The notes under the pieces are model-generated. The model was given only the letters and a program-made list of their open reading frames with translations, was not told the origin of the DNA and ran no database searches. The position numbers and the translations under genes are program-made. From positions 1 through 37,848 of the forward strand of contig CAMVHF010000007.1 of NCBI GenBank assembly GCA_947167235.1: DNA of 37,848 bases, written 5' to 3'. This DNA comes from an uncultured Alphaproteobacteria bacterium. GTDB lineage: Bacteria; Pseudomonadota; Alphaproteobacteria; RF32; CAG-239. Below, piece after piece: positions 11,461 through 20,567 of this stretch. The number at the start of each line of letters is the position of its first letter. Positions within the stretch are counted from its first letter, which is position 1.

Positions 11461-12084
11461 TCAGCCTATGGTTTGCATCATTTCATTAATGATTATTGTG
11501 ATGTTCGAAGTAAATAATTTCACCGAAATTGACAATAAAATAATGCCGAATGCCTTTTGAAAGATGCAAATAATCCCCGGAGATAATATCTTTTCCAATT
11601 TCCGTGATGATTTTAAGGCCGCATAAACAATTATGACGTTGGCAATAATGGCCAATATGATATTAAAATCCGAATATTGCGAACGGATTGATAATAATGT
11701 CGTAAACGAGCCGGCACCGGCAATCAGCGGAAAGACAACCGGCGTAAATGTGGCGTCATTTGATACCGCTTTATCGGAATGGAAAATTTCAATATCCAAA
11801 ACCATTTCCATCGCCAAAATAAACACGATAATCGAACCGGCAACCGCAAATGACGAAACATCCAAATTAAACAGACTTAAAAATGCTTTTCCCATATACA
11901 TAAAACCGATAAACAGGCATAGCGATATAATCGAAGCGCGTGATGCACTGATTGTACGTCCGTTATGTTGCAAATTTAAGACTACCGGTAATGTGCCGAT
12001 AATATCAATAATGGCGAACAAAACCACAAATGCCCCGAAAAACTGCGTACTGTCATAAGTTTTTACAAAATCCAAAATACCCAT
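11461..12084 (-). CDS. MarC-family integral membrane protein
   Basis: MGILDFVKTYDSTQFFGAFVVLFAIIDIIGTLPVVLNL and FTPVVFPLIAGAGSFTTLL are MarC/UPF0056-like; internal ATG preferred. Confidence 0.85.
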   Translation of the reverse strand: MGILDFVKTYDSTQFFGAFVVLFAIIDIIGTLPVVLNLQHNGRTISASRASIISLCLFIGFMYMGKAFLSLFNLDVSSFAVAGSIIVFILAMEMVLDIEIFHSDKAVSNDATFTPVVFPLIAGAGSFTTLLSIRSQYSDFNIILAIIANVIIVYAALKSSRKLEKILSPGIICIFQKAFGIILLSISVKLFTSNITIIINEMMQTIG

Positions 12085-12198
12085 AAGTTTACTCCATATA
12101 AAAAAACGGCAACTGATAAAATTCGACGCCGTTCTAGCAAACTTAATTTTGTTCGTCAATATATTTTAAATAATATTTCTAATGCGCAGATAACAAAA

Positions 12199-12223
12199 AA
12201 CGCCGGTTTTAAACCGACGTTTT
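12199..12223 (-). terminator. Intrinsic terminator of the 12222-13436 ORF
   Basis: Minus strand AACGtCGGTTTaaAACCGGCGTTTTTTG. Confidence 0.7.
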
Positions 12224-13436
12224 AAGAAATGTAAAAGCAGGTACCAAGTAGTCTTTTCATTGTGCGATATTGACTTTGAAACAGGGGATTGTTTAACAAA
12301 TCCTGATTTTTAACACAAGCCTTTTCCAGACGCACAAGTTCATGCTTAATGGCATTCAGCTTTTTGTTCAATTCCTCAGCCACCTCCAGCGCTTTGATAT
12401 CTTCCACAAATTCAACCGTAAAAAGACATCCCTTTTTATACTGAATAAAATCCGGCAGAGAATTATTCAAATCGTCTTCCGGAAATTTTTCAATATACAC
12501 ATGCGCATATAGCGGAGATGTGCCGTACTGCACATCAATCAGGCAACGTTCGGTCGGATCCAAATAGACGGGACTATGCGTTTGCGCCAAAATTTTTTTA
12601 ATTTCATCGTTAGCATCATCTTCGTCATCATTACCGAATCGGCCGGCTTGATTCCTTAGCTTTTCCAGATAAATCTGTTCTTTATCCAGGCGATCTGCCA
12701 CACATGCTGCCGTAAGACGTCCCGGAACATGCGGGGCAATGCCGTCGGCGTCCTCGGGAAAATACAGCGAATAGTAGGCCATAGCCATAACTGTATTTTC
12801 ATCGGATGTCAGCTTCGTTTCGGGCGTATGCGCTTTTTTCAACGCCTCAACCAAACCTTTTACGCCAAACATTGGTACATAGCGATCGACAAGTTCCCGA
12901 AAATTAAGCCCTTTACTGTTACCATAATAACTGTTTGGAGCCATTGTTTCCAGTTGCAAAGAAAAATTGCGTCGCAGCAGATTAATCTTTTGTTCGGTGC
13001 TGGCAAAAATCATACCGTATTTTGTATCCAAATCAGCAATCAAATCTGTAAGATTAAGTTTGTTGATTTTGGCCATACAATACGCATCTGCCACGGCTCC
13101 TGTTTCTAAGGTTTGCAGCAAATTTACACCCACGAGCGATGATACATTTTCAACAAAATCATATTGCCATGAGATCGGCCGGCAAAAGCGCAAATCCTCG
13201 ATTGCGTTTACAAGCTCTTCCTCCATGCTGTCAACTTCTTTTGCCACCTGCCAAAAATGTTTGATATCATCTTCGTTACGATAGTAAATGACAAACGCCG
13301 TAGCATTTCTGTTATCAATCAAATTCTGTGCTTCTTGCCGTTTGAGACCGTAATGTGCCAAATAATAATTTCCAAAAATGCGCCGTCCCAACCACGTCTT
13401 GCGGTTTAGGTACTCTCTTAATTCTTTAATATCCAT
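12222..13436 (-). CDS. Hypothetical protein, 404 aa
   Basis: Long open frame with its own terminator; AT-rich leader without an SD sequence; no recognised domain. Confidence 0.75.
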   Translation of the reverse strand: MDIKELREYLNRKTWLGRRIFGNYYLAHYGLKRQEAQNLIDNRNATAFVIYYRNEDDIKHFWQVAKEVDSMEEELVNAIEDLRFCRPISWQYDFVENVSSLVGVNLLQTLETGAVADAYCMAKINKLNLTDLIADLDTKYGMIFASTEQKINLLRRNFSLQLETMAPNSYYGNSKGLNFRELVDRYVPMFGVKGLVEALKKAHTPETKLTSDENTVMAMAYYSLYFPEDADGIAPHVPGRLTAACVADRLDKEQIYLEKLRNQAGRFGNDDEDDANDEIKKILAQTHSPVYLDPTERCLIDVQYGTSPLYAHVYIEKFPEDDLNNSLPDFIQYKKGCLFTVEFVEDIKALEVAEELNKKLNAIKHELVRLEKACVKNQDLLNNPLFQSQYRTMKRLLGTCFYIS

Positions 13437-13513
13437 AATATATAAATTTTTAAGTTATTAATGTTATTAAAACGCAAACACTGACCTTTGTCAAGCCGAT
13501 AAACGGACAAAAA

Positions 13514-13546
13514 AATACTCCGAAAGCATTACGCTGCCGGAGTATT
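13514..13546 (-). terminator. Intrinsic terminator of the membrane pyrophosphatase gene
   Basis: AATACTCCG...CGGAGTATT with a T-tract on the minus strand. Confidence 0.8.
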
Positions 13547-13567
13547 TCTTATTAAGTCATTAAATTA

Positions 13568-16015
13568 TCAGTCGACTTTTTTGGCTTCAATACGCATTGC
13601 GTAGAATGAACGCCATACAAAGACCAGACCGATCAGCAAGAATACGACAGCAACCGTCAATGCCGCATTCGGATTTGTTTCCGATACTTTGGCAGACATT
13701 TCAGCGGCTAACAAACCAAACAAAGTCGTAAACTTAATAATCGGATTTAATGCAACCGAAGCCGTATCCTTAAACGGATCGCCGACCGTATCACCGACAA
13801 CGGATGCGGCATGCAATTCGGTACCTTTTTCGTTTAAGTCAACTTCGACAACTTTCTTGGCATTATCCCAAGCGCCACCGCCGTTTGCCATAAATAAGGC
13901 TTGATACAAACCGAAAATGGCGATTGAAATCAAGTAGCTGGCAAACAGTTCAGGTCCGAAGAATGCAAATGAAATTGCAAACGAGAAAATAGCAATAAAG
14001 ATATTGAGCATACCTTTTTGCGCATATTGTGTGCAAATTTTAACCACAATCTTCGAATCTTCAACCGAAGCGGCTTTTTTAGTGTCGAGTTTAATGTGCT
14101 CTTTAATATAGTTTACGGCACGATAAGCACCTGTCGAAACGGCTTGAATGGCTGCGCCGGAGAACCAATAAATTACCGAACCGCCCAACAATAAGCCGAT
14201 AAGTACGCGTGCATCAATCAAGTTTAATTCAAGATGTAACAACAAAATGATTGAGAAAATCATCGTTGTGGCACCGATAACCGCCGTACCGATTAATACC
14301 GGTTTAGATGTAGCCTTAAATGTATTTCCGGCTGAATCGTTTGCTTCCAGTAAATGTTTACCGTGTTCAAAATCCGGATCAAAGCCGTAATCTTTTTTGA
14401 TTTCTTTTTTGATACCTTTGATGTTTTCGATTTGTGATAACTCAAATACGGATTGTGCATTATCGGTTACCGGACCGTAGCTGTCTACGGCAATGGTAAT
14501 CGGTCCCATACCGAGCATACCGAAAGCAACCAAACCGAATGCAAATACCGTCGGATAAATCATAATTTGACTCATATCTCCTTTAGATGTGATGTAAGCA
14601 ACAGCCATTAAACCGGCCATAACAATACCTTGCCAAAAACCGGAGAAGTTACCGGCAACAATACCCGACAAAATATTCAATGAAGCACCGGCTTCGCGGC
14701 TGGCGTTAACAACTTCTTCAACGTGTTGAGATTTTGAAGATGTGAATATTTTGGTAAATTCCGGAATAATGGCTGCGGCTAATGTACCACAGCTGATGAT
14801 AACCGACAATTCCCACCAAACGTTTAATCCGAACTGAGAAGCCGGCAACAAATGATATGAAATAAAGAAAGTTACGGCTATCGAAATTAAAGATGTCAAC
14901 CAAATCAGGCTGGTTAACGGTTGTTCAAAATCGAATGAAGACGAATCGCCGTAAATTTTCTTAGCAAAGAAGTTATTAATTGCGTAAGAGAATACTGATG
15001 TCATAATCATAACAATACGCATTACGAAAATCCATGTAATCAAACGAGCGCGCAGTTCAGGAGCCCATAAATAGGTTGATAAAGCACCGTCGGCCGTTAT
15101 GGTTACACCTGCAGCCAAAACGATAAAGCTGATTAAAGCGACACCGGTCACACCGTAAGTTTCAAAACCGTCAGCCGTCGGACCGCAGGAATCGCCGGCA
15201 TTATCACCCGTACAGTCGGCAATAACACCAGGGTTACGGGCATCATCTTCATCAATTTTGAAGATAATTTTCATTAAATCGGCACCGATATCGGCAATTT
15301 TGGTAAAGATACCGCCGCAAATACGCAGGGCTGAAGCACCCAAAGATTCACCGATAGCAAAACCGATAAAGCAGGCGCCGGCCGTATCACGCGGAACAAA
15401 TACCAAAATAATCATCATCATGATTAATTCAACACAGATCAATAAAACGCCGATTGACATACCCGAACGAAGCGGTAAGTGCATAACCGGAAAAGCTTTT
15501 CCTTGCAGTGATGCAAAAGAGGTTCTGGAGTTTGCATAGGTATTGATTCGCATACCGAACCAAGCAACCAAATAAGATCCCAAAATACCCAAAACCGACC
15601 ACAACAAAATGTATAAAACTTTTGATATCGGGGTATTATTCAATCCGGCAAAGTAATATACAATACAAGCACCGATAAAGAGTTCCAATACCAACAATAA
15701 TTTGGCTTGTTGTTTCATATAAGTGGTGCATGTTGCGTAAATAGTTTCGGACACATCAAGCATAGCTTTGTGTGCAGGCATTTTTTTTATGCTCAAAAAT
15801 TCCCACAATCCGAATATCATACCCAATAAACAAATGAACATACCGACAAGCAACAAAGTATCACCGGTCAAAGTAAGTCCGAAAAATCTGTATGTTGCCT
15901 GCGCCAGAGAAGGAATAACCAAATCCAATTCCGAAGCAGAAGCAACGTTTACTACAGAAAATAGCATTGCCAAAGTTGCAAAGGCAACTTTACATATTTT
16001 TGCTCTGTTAAACAT
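13568..16015 (-). CDS. hppA: Membrane-bound ion-translocating pyrophosphatase, divergent subfamily
   Basis: 815 aa multi-pass; GGGAWDNAKK, GDTVGDPFKDTASVALNPIIK, DARNPGVIADCTGDNAGDSCGPTADGFETYGVT. Confidence 0.92.
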   Translation of the reverse strand: MFNRAKICKVAFATLAMLFSVVNVASASELDLVIPSLAQATYRFFGLTLTGDTLLLVGMFICLLGMIFGLWEFLSIKKMPAHKAMLDVSETIYATCTTYMKQQAKLLLVLELFIGACIVYYFAGLNNTPISKVLYILLWSVLGILGSYLVAWFGMRINTYANSRTSFASLQGKAFPVMHLPLRSGMSIGVLLICVELIMMMIILVFVPRDTAGACFIGFAIGESLGASALRICGGIFTKIADIGADLMKIIFKIDEDDARNPGVIADCTGDNAGDSCGPTADGFETYGVTGVALISFIVLAAGVTITADGALSTYLWAPELRARLITWIFVMRIVMIMTSVFSYAINNFFAKKIYGDSSSFDFEQPLTSLIWLTSLISIAVTFFISYHLLPASQFGLNVWWELSVIISCGTLAAAIIPEFTKIFTSSKSQHVEEVVNASREAGASLNILSGIVAGNFSGFWQGIVMAGLMAVAYITSKGDMSQIMIYPTVFAFGLVAFGMLGMGPITIAVDSYGPVTDNAQSVFELSQIENIKGIKKEIKKDYGFDPDFEHGKHLLEANDSAGNTFKATSKPVLIGTAVIGATTMIFSIILLLHLELNLIDARVLIGLLLGGSVIYWFSGAAIQAVSTGAYRAVNYIKEHIKLDTKKAASVEDSKIVVKICTQYAQKGMLNIFIAIFSFAISFAFFGPELFASYLISIAIFGLYQALFMANGGGAWDNAKKVVEVDLNEKGTELHAASVVGDTVGDPFKDTASVALNPIIKFTTLFGLLAAEMSAKVSETNPNAALTVAVVFLLIGLVFVWRSFYAMRIEAKKVD

Positions 16016-16149
16016 ATCTTCTTCCTTTATGTAATGATTAAAATGTGGCCGCGGTAAGTTTCCCCTTACTGACCGAGTAATGTTATACTAAAACATAATA
16101 ATTAATATTGCACGTTAATTCTGCAAAATTTTGCAAAACGTGGATAAAC

Positions 16150-16959
16150 CTAATTTTGTTCGGGATCTATCACTAAATCCTGTTTTTCGGCTTCCATATA
16201 GGTTTTACCGAAAGCATCCTTGACATCAATGTCGGCATCAGCAGCCATCAATTGAGACAAAATATTATTGCAATTATATGCCGAAGCATAGAAAAGTGCC
16301 GTCCGACCGTTACGGTCTTTTTTATTGACGTCGGCACCGGCCTTCAACAGCATATCTATAATATTGGCATTCCATTCATTAGTACTGGCATTCATCAGCG
16401 GTGTGCCATACGGCGTTTCCCTATCAACATCAACGCCGTATTCAATCAGCAATTTGACAATGGCGGCGGCGTATTCCATTTGTGCCTGAATATTTTCAAT
16501 CAGATTATCGCCGACGATTTTTGATTGATTAATAGAATCCGGACTGCCGTAAATCTTAATGGTCTGTTTTTGTACTTCATTGGCCATTGAAGTTGCCACC
16601 AAAAGCGGTGTAATTCCGTCGCGTTGTGAAGGTGCATTAACATCTGCACCGGCGTCCAAAAGAATTTTTGCCATTTCAAGATTATCATTGTTTGCCAAAG
16701 TAAACACCAGCATTGTATCGCCTTCATCATCACGCTGGTTCACATCCAATCCCTCATCCAACAGTTTTTTTAAGGTTTCTTTGTCATTTGAGCGTAAAAT
16801 ATCGGCAACCGACTTTTGTTCTTTAACTTCCTGTATCGGTTCTGCGGCATAATCATCTATTTGCGCCTGAGCCGAACCGGAAAATAAAGTCATCAATAAA
16901 ACTAAAATATATACCATCATTACCCTCATTAAATAATAAGATTTAACCAAATGTAGCAC
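16150..16959 (-). CDS. Secreted/periplasmic ankyrin-repeat protein
   Basis: N-terminal signal (MMVYILVLLMTLFSGSAQA) and ankyrin repeats (AKILLDAGADVNAPSQRDGITPLLVA, IDMLLKAGADVNKKDRNGRTALFYAS). Confidence 0.85.
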   Translation of the reverse strand: MLHLVKSYYLMRVMMVYILVLLMTLFSGSAQAQIDDYAAEPIQEVKEQKSVADILRSNDKETLKKLLDEGLDVNQRDDEGDTMLVFTLANNDNLEMAKILLDAGADVNAPSQRDGITPLLVATSMANEVQKQTIKIYGSPDSINQSKIVGDNLIENIQAQMEYAAAIVKLLIEYGVDVDRETPYGTPLMNASTNEWNANIIDMLLKAGADVNKKDRNGRTALFYASAYNCNNILSQLMAADADIDVKDAFGKTYMEAEKQDLVIDPEQN

Positions 16960-17044
16960 GGCATATCAAATCTTTCAAGTATTGTTTATGCTAATATTTA
17001 AATTTCGTAATCAAGAAATATTTCTAAACCGAAAGGAAAATACG

Positions 17045-17245
17045 ATGAAGAAAAAATCCGACACACAAAGCTTTCATGTCAGAGTTTTAGAAGATAACCG
17101 AATGTTTGAAACCATTCCCGAAGCGGATATCGGTCTGGATGAATATCTGGAAGATTATGCCGGCGAAACCGATTTACCGGACAGTGACCGGATTATGATT
17201 TGCCAACGCAAAGGATTAGATACAAAAAAATGTTTGAATCGTTAG
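17045..17245 (+). CDS. Small acidic hypothetical protein, 66 aa
   Basis: ATG at 17045 preceded by gaaaggaaaatacg; MKKKSDTQSFHVRVLEDNRMFETIPEAD... Confidence 0.55.
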   Translation: MKKKSDTQSFHVRVLEDNRMFETIPEADIGLDEYLEDYAGETDLPDSDRIMICQRKGLDTKKCLNR

Positions 17246-17261
17246 AAAACGCGCTTTTTAC

Positions 17262-17537
17262 AGGTTGCTCGTTCAAGCACCCTTTAAAATACTTTGGCGT
17301 ACCCGGCGAGGCTTTCTTGCTCCGTAAGCTCAGCTCTCGCTGCGCTCGGCTTTGCTAACTGCGCTTCGGTCACTCGTTTGCCTTTGTTCGCTGCGCTGCG
17401 ATTTCTCTTGCTGGCTCACAAGCAAACTTCGCCCTTCGTCAAAAAACAAGCATTCAGGCTTGTTTTTTCTCCTCAGGCTCGCAACAAGGTTGCTCGTTCA
17501 AGCCCTTTAAAATAAATATGGCGTACCCGGCGAGGCT
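17262..17537. repeat. Direct repeat flanking a hairpin-bearing element and overlapping the tRNA 3' end
   Basis: aggttgctcgttcaagc(ac)cctttaaaata...tggcgtacccggcgaggctt occurs at ~17262-17313 and again at ~17488-17537; the second copy runs into the intact tRNA-Arg. Confidence 0.75.
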
Positions 17538-17595
17538 TGAACTCGCAACCTTCGGCGTCGGAGGCCGATACTCTATCCAATTGAGCTACGGGTAC
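17519..17595 (-). tRNA. tRNA-Arg (anticodon CCG)
   Basis: Minus strand GTACCCGTAGCTCAATTGGATAGAGTATCGGCCTCCGACGCCGAAGGTTGCGAGTTCAAGCCTCGCCGGGTACGCCA: paired acceptor stem, anticodon loop CTCCGAC, encoded CCA. Confidence 0.95.
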
Positions 17596-17621
17596 GTTGT
17601 AAAAAAAAGCATAATTATATG

Positions 17622-17796
17622 TGGCGTCGGAGGCCGCTGTCTTGCTCCCGTCGGTCGCTTCGGTCACTCGCTGTCGGGTTCGCCGCCGTCTCTGTCGTTT
17701 GTCGGCTTACCTCGTCAGCTTCGCCCGTCGTCAGAAAACAACATTTTGGGGTTGTTTTCTTTTCTCCGGCTATCCAATTGAGCTACGGGTACGCAT
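17622..17796 (-). repeat. Partial tRNA-Arg copies separated by a hairpin-bearing insert
   Basis: ctatccaattgagctacgggtacg (5' half, antisense) near 17770-17796 and ggcgtcggaggccg (anticodon arm) near 17623-17637, split by ~130 bp carrying gaaaacaac-attttggg-gttgttttc. Confidence 0.8.
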
Positions 17797-17874
17797 TAAC
17801 CGCAAAAAAACATGCACAATACTTTGCGCAAATAACTTTTTTGCATTATTTTTTCGTTTTTTACATAATTTTAC

Positions 17875-17903
17875 TTGACTTGTCAACTAAATGAATGTAT
17901 TAA
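17875..17903 (+). promoter_or_regulatory. Sigma70-type promoter of rpmB
   Basis: TTGACT-N17-TATTAA. Confidence 0.55.
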
Positions 17904-17946
17904 CAAGCAACAATATTGTTAAAAATAACTTAAGGAATTAAATAAA

Positions 17947-18234
17947 ATGTCTAAAAAATGTGATATTTCAGGCACCGGCGTTATGAGCGGTAACTTGGTT
18001 AGTCACGCTAACAACAAGACTCGTCGTCGTTTTATGCCTAACTTGCAAGTTGTATCTTTGTTTAGTGAAGCTTTGAATAAAGTTTTCAAGTTAAAAGTTT
18101 GCTCTAAAACTTTACGTTCTATTGAACATAACGGGGGTTTGGACAGCTACTTAGCTTCTACTTCCAATACAAAATTAACGGAAGAAGCCAAGAAAATTAA
18201 AAAATCAATTGCTTCTAAACAAGCTAACGCTTAA
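17947..18234 (+). CDS. rpmB: 50S ribosomal protein L28
   Basis: CDISGTGVMSGNLVSHANNKTRRRFMPNLQ. Confidence 0.96.
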   Translation: MSKKCDISGTGVMSGNLVSHANNKTRRRFMPNLQVVSLFSEALNKVFKLKVCSKTLRSIEHNGGLDSYLASTSNTKLTEEAKKIKKSIASKQANA

Positions 18235-18255
18235 TAAATAAAAAAATGCAAGCTA

Positions 18256-18290
18256 AAACCGTCGGATTGATCACCGGCGGTTTTTTTATT
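18256..18290 (+). terminator. rpmB terminator
   Basis: aaaccgtcggattgatcaccggcggttttttta hairpin and T-run. Confidence 0.75.
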
Positions 18291-18309
18291 GTTTGCTTAC
18301 AATAAAAAA

Positions 18310-18336
18310 AGAGCTGCAGACGGCAAGTCTGGAGCT
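18310..18336 (-). terminator. Terminator of the 18356-18664 ORF
   Basis: Minus strand GAGCTCCAGACttgccGTCTGCAGCTC followed by TTTTTTT. Confidence 0.75.
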
Positions 18337-18355
18337 CGGCAATGTGCATTTGGGG

Positions 18356-18664
18356 CTAATTTTTATTTCTCTTGGTCAGACTGTGATAGCTGATGAACCA
18401 ATTGACTGCAACCAGTGCCCAAACGGAGATGAATATGGTTTTGATGCCAAGCCATACTAAGGGATGCAGATACATCGGAAAATTTCGAAAGAACAATGCT
18501 GTAAAAAACAGGATGTCAAACATAAGTATACCGATTTTCATCCAGAGCGTGACCAAATCCATATATGCGTAGAAACGCCGTTTTCTTTGGCATAAAATGC
18601 GGGCGTATCTCCAATTTATAGCGCATAAAAGAGCGCTGAGAACGAAAATAATAGCGTATTCCAT
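18356..18664 (-). CDS. Small hypothetical membrane protein, 102 aa
   Basis: Several hydrophobic segments; own terminator; promoter TTGACA-N17-TACACT; leader lacks an SD sequence. Confidence 0.65.
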   Translation of the reverse strand: MEYAIIFVLSALLCAINWRYARILCQRKRRFYAYMDLVTLWMKIGILMFDILFFTALFFRNFPMYLHPLVWLGIKTIFISVWALVAVNWFISYHSLTKRNKN

Positions 18665-18683
18665 AATGATTAAAGTTTGTTAC

Positions 18684-18712
18684 AGTGTACGCATAACAAC
18701 CCTTTTTGTCAA
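18684..18712 (-). promoter_or_regulatory. Sigma70-type promoter of the 18356-18664 ORF
   Basis: Minus strand TTGACA-N17-TACACT. Confidence 0.6.
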
Positions 18713-18761
18713 ATAAAAAAACGCTCTCCGCAGAGAGCGCCTTTTTACGATCAGAATCCGT

Positions 18762-19844
18762 TTAGATTTCTTCGCCGACATACATTCCGATTAAACGAGC
18801 CGCTTTTACATAAGGGCTGTTGGCATCCAAACCTGTCGTACCGGCAGCGACAACTTCATCCAAAGCAAATGATTTAACTTCGCCGTCGGCATAAGCGACC
18901 ATTCTGTCTGTGTGGCCTTGCTGTAACAGGCGAATCGCTTCAGAACCCAGAACAACGGCCAATCCTCTGTCAAACGCCGTCGGAATACCCGAACGCTGAA
19001 CGTGACCGAGCTTGGTAACACGCGTTTGGAATCCGTTGTAATTTGAATTAATTAATTTACTTAAATAATCACCGATACCACCGTTGATTTTCTCACCGAT
19101 CATATTTTTAGCGGCCGTTACGGCTTCGCCGGTTTCGGTTTTGACGCCTTCGGAAACAACGATGAGCGCATGCGTTCTGCCCGATTTTTTAACGGATTCG
19201 AGTTTATTGATAATTCCGCTTAAAGTATACGGAATTTCCGGAACCAGACAAATATCTGCGAATCCGGCGAGAGCTGCATGCATAGCCAAATGTCCGGCAT
19301 CACGTCCCATTACTTCCAAAATCAAGGCACGATGATGTGAACGAGCTGTTGTTACCAAATCATCCAAAGCTGTCGTACAAACCTGACAAGCCGTATTGAA
19401 ACCGACAGAATAATCCGTCAACGGTGTATCATTATCAATGGTCTTCGGAATACCGACCATCTTTACCCCGGCCGATTTACAGTAGGTACTGACAATATTC
19501 ATACTGCCGTCACCGCCGACAACAACAACGGCGTCCAGTCCGAGTTCGCGAACCCCCTCACCGAAACGAACGGCTATTTCTTCTTGCGATTCCTTTTTAA
19601 CACCGGTATTGAGTGAGCCTAAATAAGAACCGGCCAATCTTGGCCACGGGGTATCCGAAAAATTATTTACCGTTAAAACCTCATACGATAGCGGGCGATT
19701 CGTTAAACCATCGGTACCGTCATGTATACCGTAAACTTCCCAACCTAATTGAGCTGCCGCATTAACGACAGACATAACAACGGCATTAAGGCCGGCGCAA
19801 TCTCCGCCGCTGGTTAAAATTCCGATTTTCTTTATTGTGCTCAT
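18762..19844 (-). CDS. pfkA: 6-phosphofructokinase
   Basis: ILTSGGDCAGLNAVV, VVVGGDGSMNI, PKTIDNDTPLTDYSVGFNTA. Confidence 0.93.
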   Translation of the reverse strand: MSTIKKIGILTSGGDCAGLNAVVMSVVNAAAQLGWEVYGIHDGTDGLTNRPLSYEVLTVNNFSDTPWPRLAGSYLGSLNTGVKKESQEEIAVRFGEGVRELGLDAVVVVGGDGSMNIVSTYCKSAGVKMVGIPKTIDNDTPLTDYSVGFNTACQVCTTALDDLVTTARSHHRALILEVMGRDAGHLAMHAALAGFADICLVPEIPYTLSGIINKLESVKKSGRTHALIVVSEGVKTETGEAVTAAKNMIGEKINGGIGDYLSKLINSNYNGFQTRVTKLGHVQRSGIPTAFDRGLAVVLGSEAIRLLQQGHTDRMVAYADGEVKSFALDEVVAAGTTGLDANSPYVKAARLIGMYVGEEI

Positions 19845-19977
19845 TCAAAAACTCCGTTTTTTTTGTTATTGCATTTAATCATAAAATATTGTATACTCTT
19901 TACAACTTTGAACGAAAATTTCCACTAAAAAATAAAGTTTTGGACACTTTATTTTATTGAAAGGACTAAATAAATAT

Positions 19978-20187
19978 ATGACGAACGATAAAACAGCCAA
20001 ATTGCAGCTCTTGCTTTGTGAATTGAAGTTGGAACAAAGACATGTCAATACCGATATGAGCAAACTCTTAAAACAGGGTAAGACAGTCGATTTCTTTCAG
20101 GCGCGCCGTTTAAGCTCATTAAAAACAGGGTTAGCCAAGAAAATCAATAAAGTGGAAGCCAGTATTGATCCTAATATAATAGCATAA
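19978..20187 (+). CDS. DUF465/YdcH-like small protein
   Basis: 69 aa helical protein ending KKINKVEASIDPNIIA; C-terminal pattern resembles DUF465. Confidence 0.55.
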   Translation: MTNDKTAKLQLLLCELKLEQRHVNTDMSKLLKQGKTVDFFQARRLSSLKTGLAKKINKVEASIDPNIIA

Positions 20188-20286
20188 TCCGAAAAAAAAC
20201 GGATTTTTTACTTGCAAAATAAAAAACTGTATGGTAGAAAATCTGCAATTTGTTAATTTAAGAAAATTCAGAAAGGGGTGATTTAA

Positions 20287-20493
20287 GTGGTACAAGTTAC
20301 AGTTATCGGAAATGACGTTAACCAATCTTTGAAAATCTTGAAAAAGAAAATGCAAAGAGAAGGTGTTTTCCGTGAAATGAAATTGCGCCGTTGCCATGAG
20401 AAGAATTGCGAAAAGAAAGCTCGTCGCAAAGCTGAAGCAGTTCGTCGTGCACGCAAACAAATGCGCAAACGCTTAGACACTGAAGGTTTCTAG
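20287..20493 (+). CDS. rpsU: 30S ribosomal protein S21 (GTG start)
   Basis: [37 protein letters not shown] start at 20287 with upstream gaaaggggtga. Confidence 0.95.
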   Translation: MVQVTVIGNDVNQSLKILKKKMQREGVFREMKLRRCHEKNCEKKARRKAEAVRRARKQMRKRLDTEGF

Positions 20494-20515
20494 TTTGATT
20501 TTTCAAACAACAAAA

Positions 20516-20545
20516 AAACGCTTACGAATTTGTAAGCGTTTTTTG
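20516..20545. terminator. Bidirectional terminator shared by rpsU and the 20568 ORF
   Basis: aaaaaacgcttacgaatttgtaagcgttttttg. Confidence 0.85.
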
Positions 20546-20567
20546 TTTTGTAATGTATGTTACCATA

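Noticed and set aside
17294-17894. ORFs at 17294, 17473, 17518, 17619 and 17621 (e.g. MAYPARLELATFGVGGRYSIQLSYGY, VPVAQLDRVSASDAEGCEFKPRRVRH)
   Set aside because: They are translations through the tRNA-Arg gene and its repeat elements; this peptide type is a familiar annotation artefact of tRNA regions.
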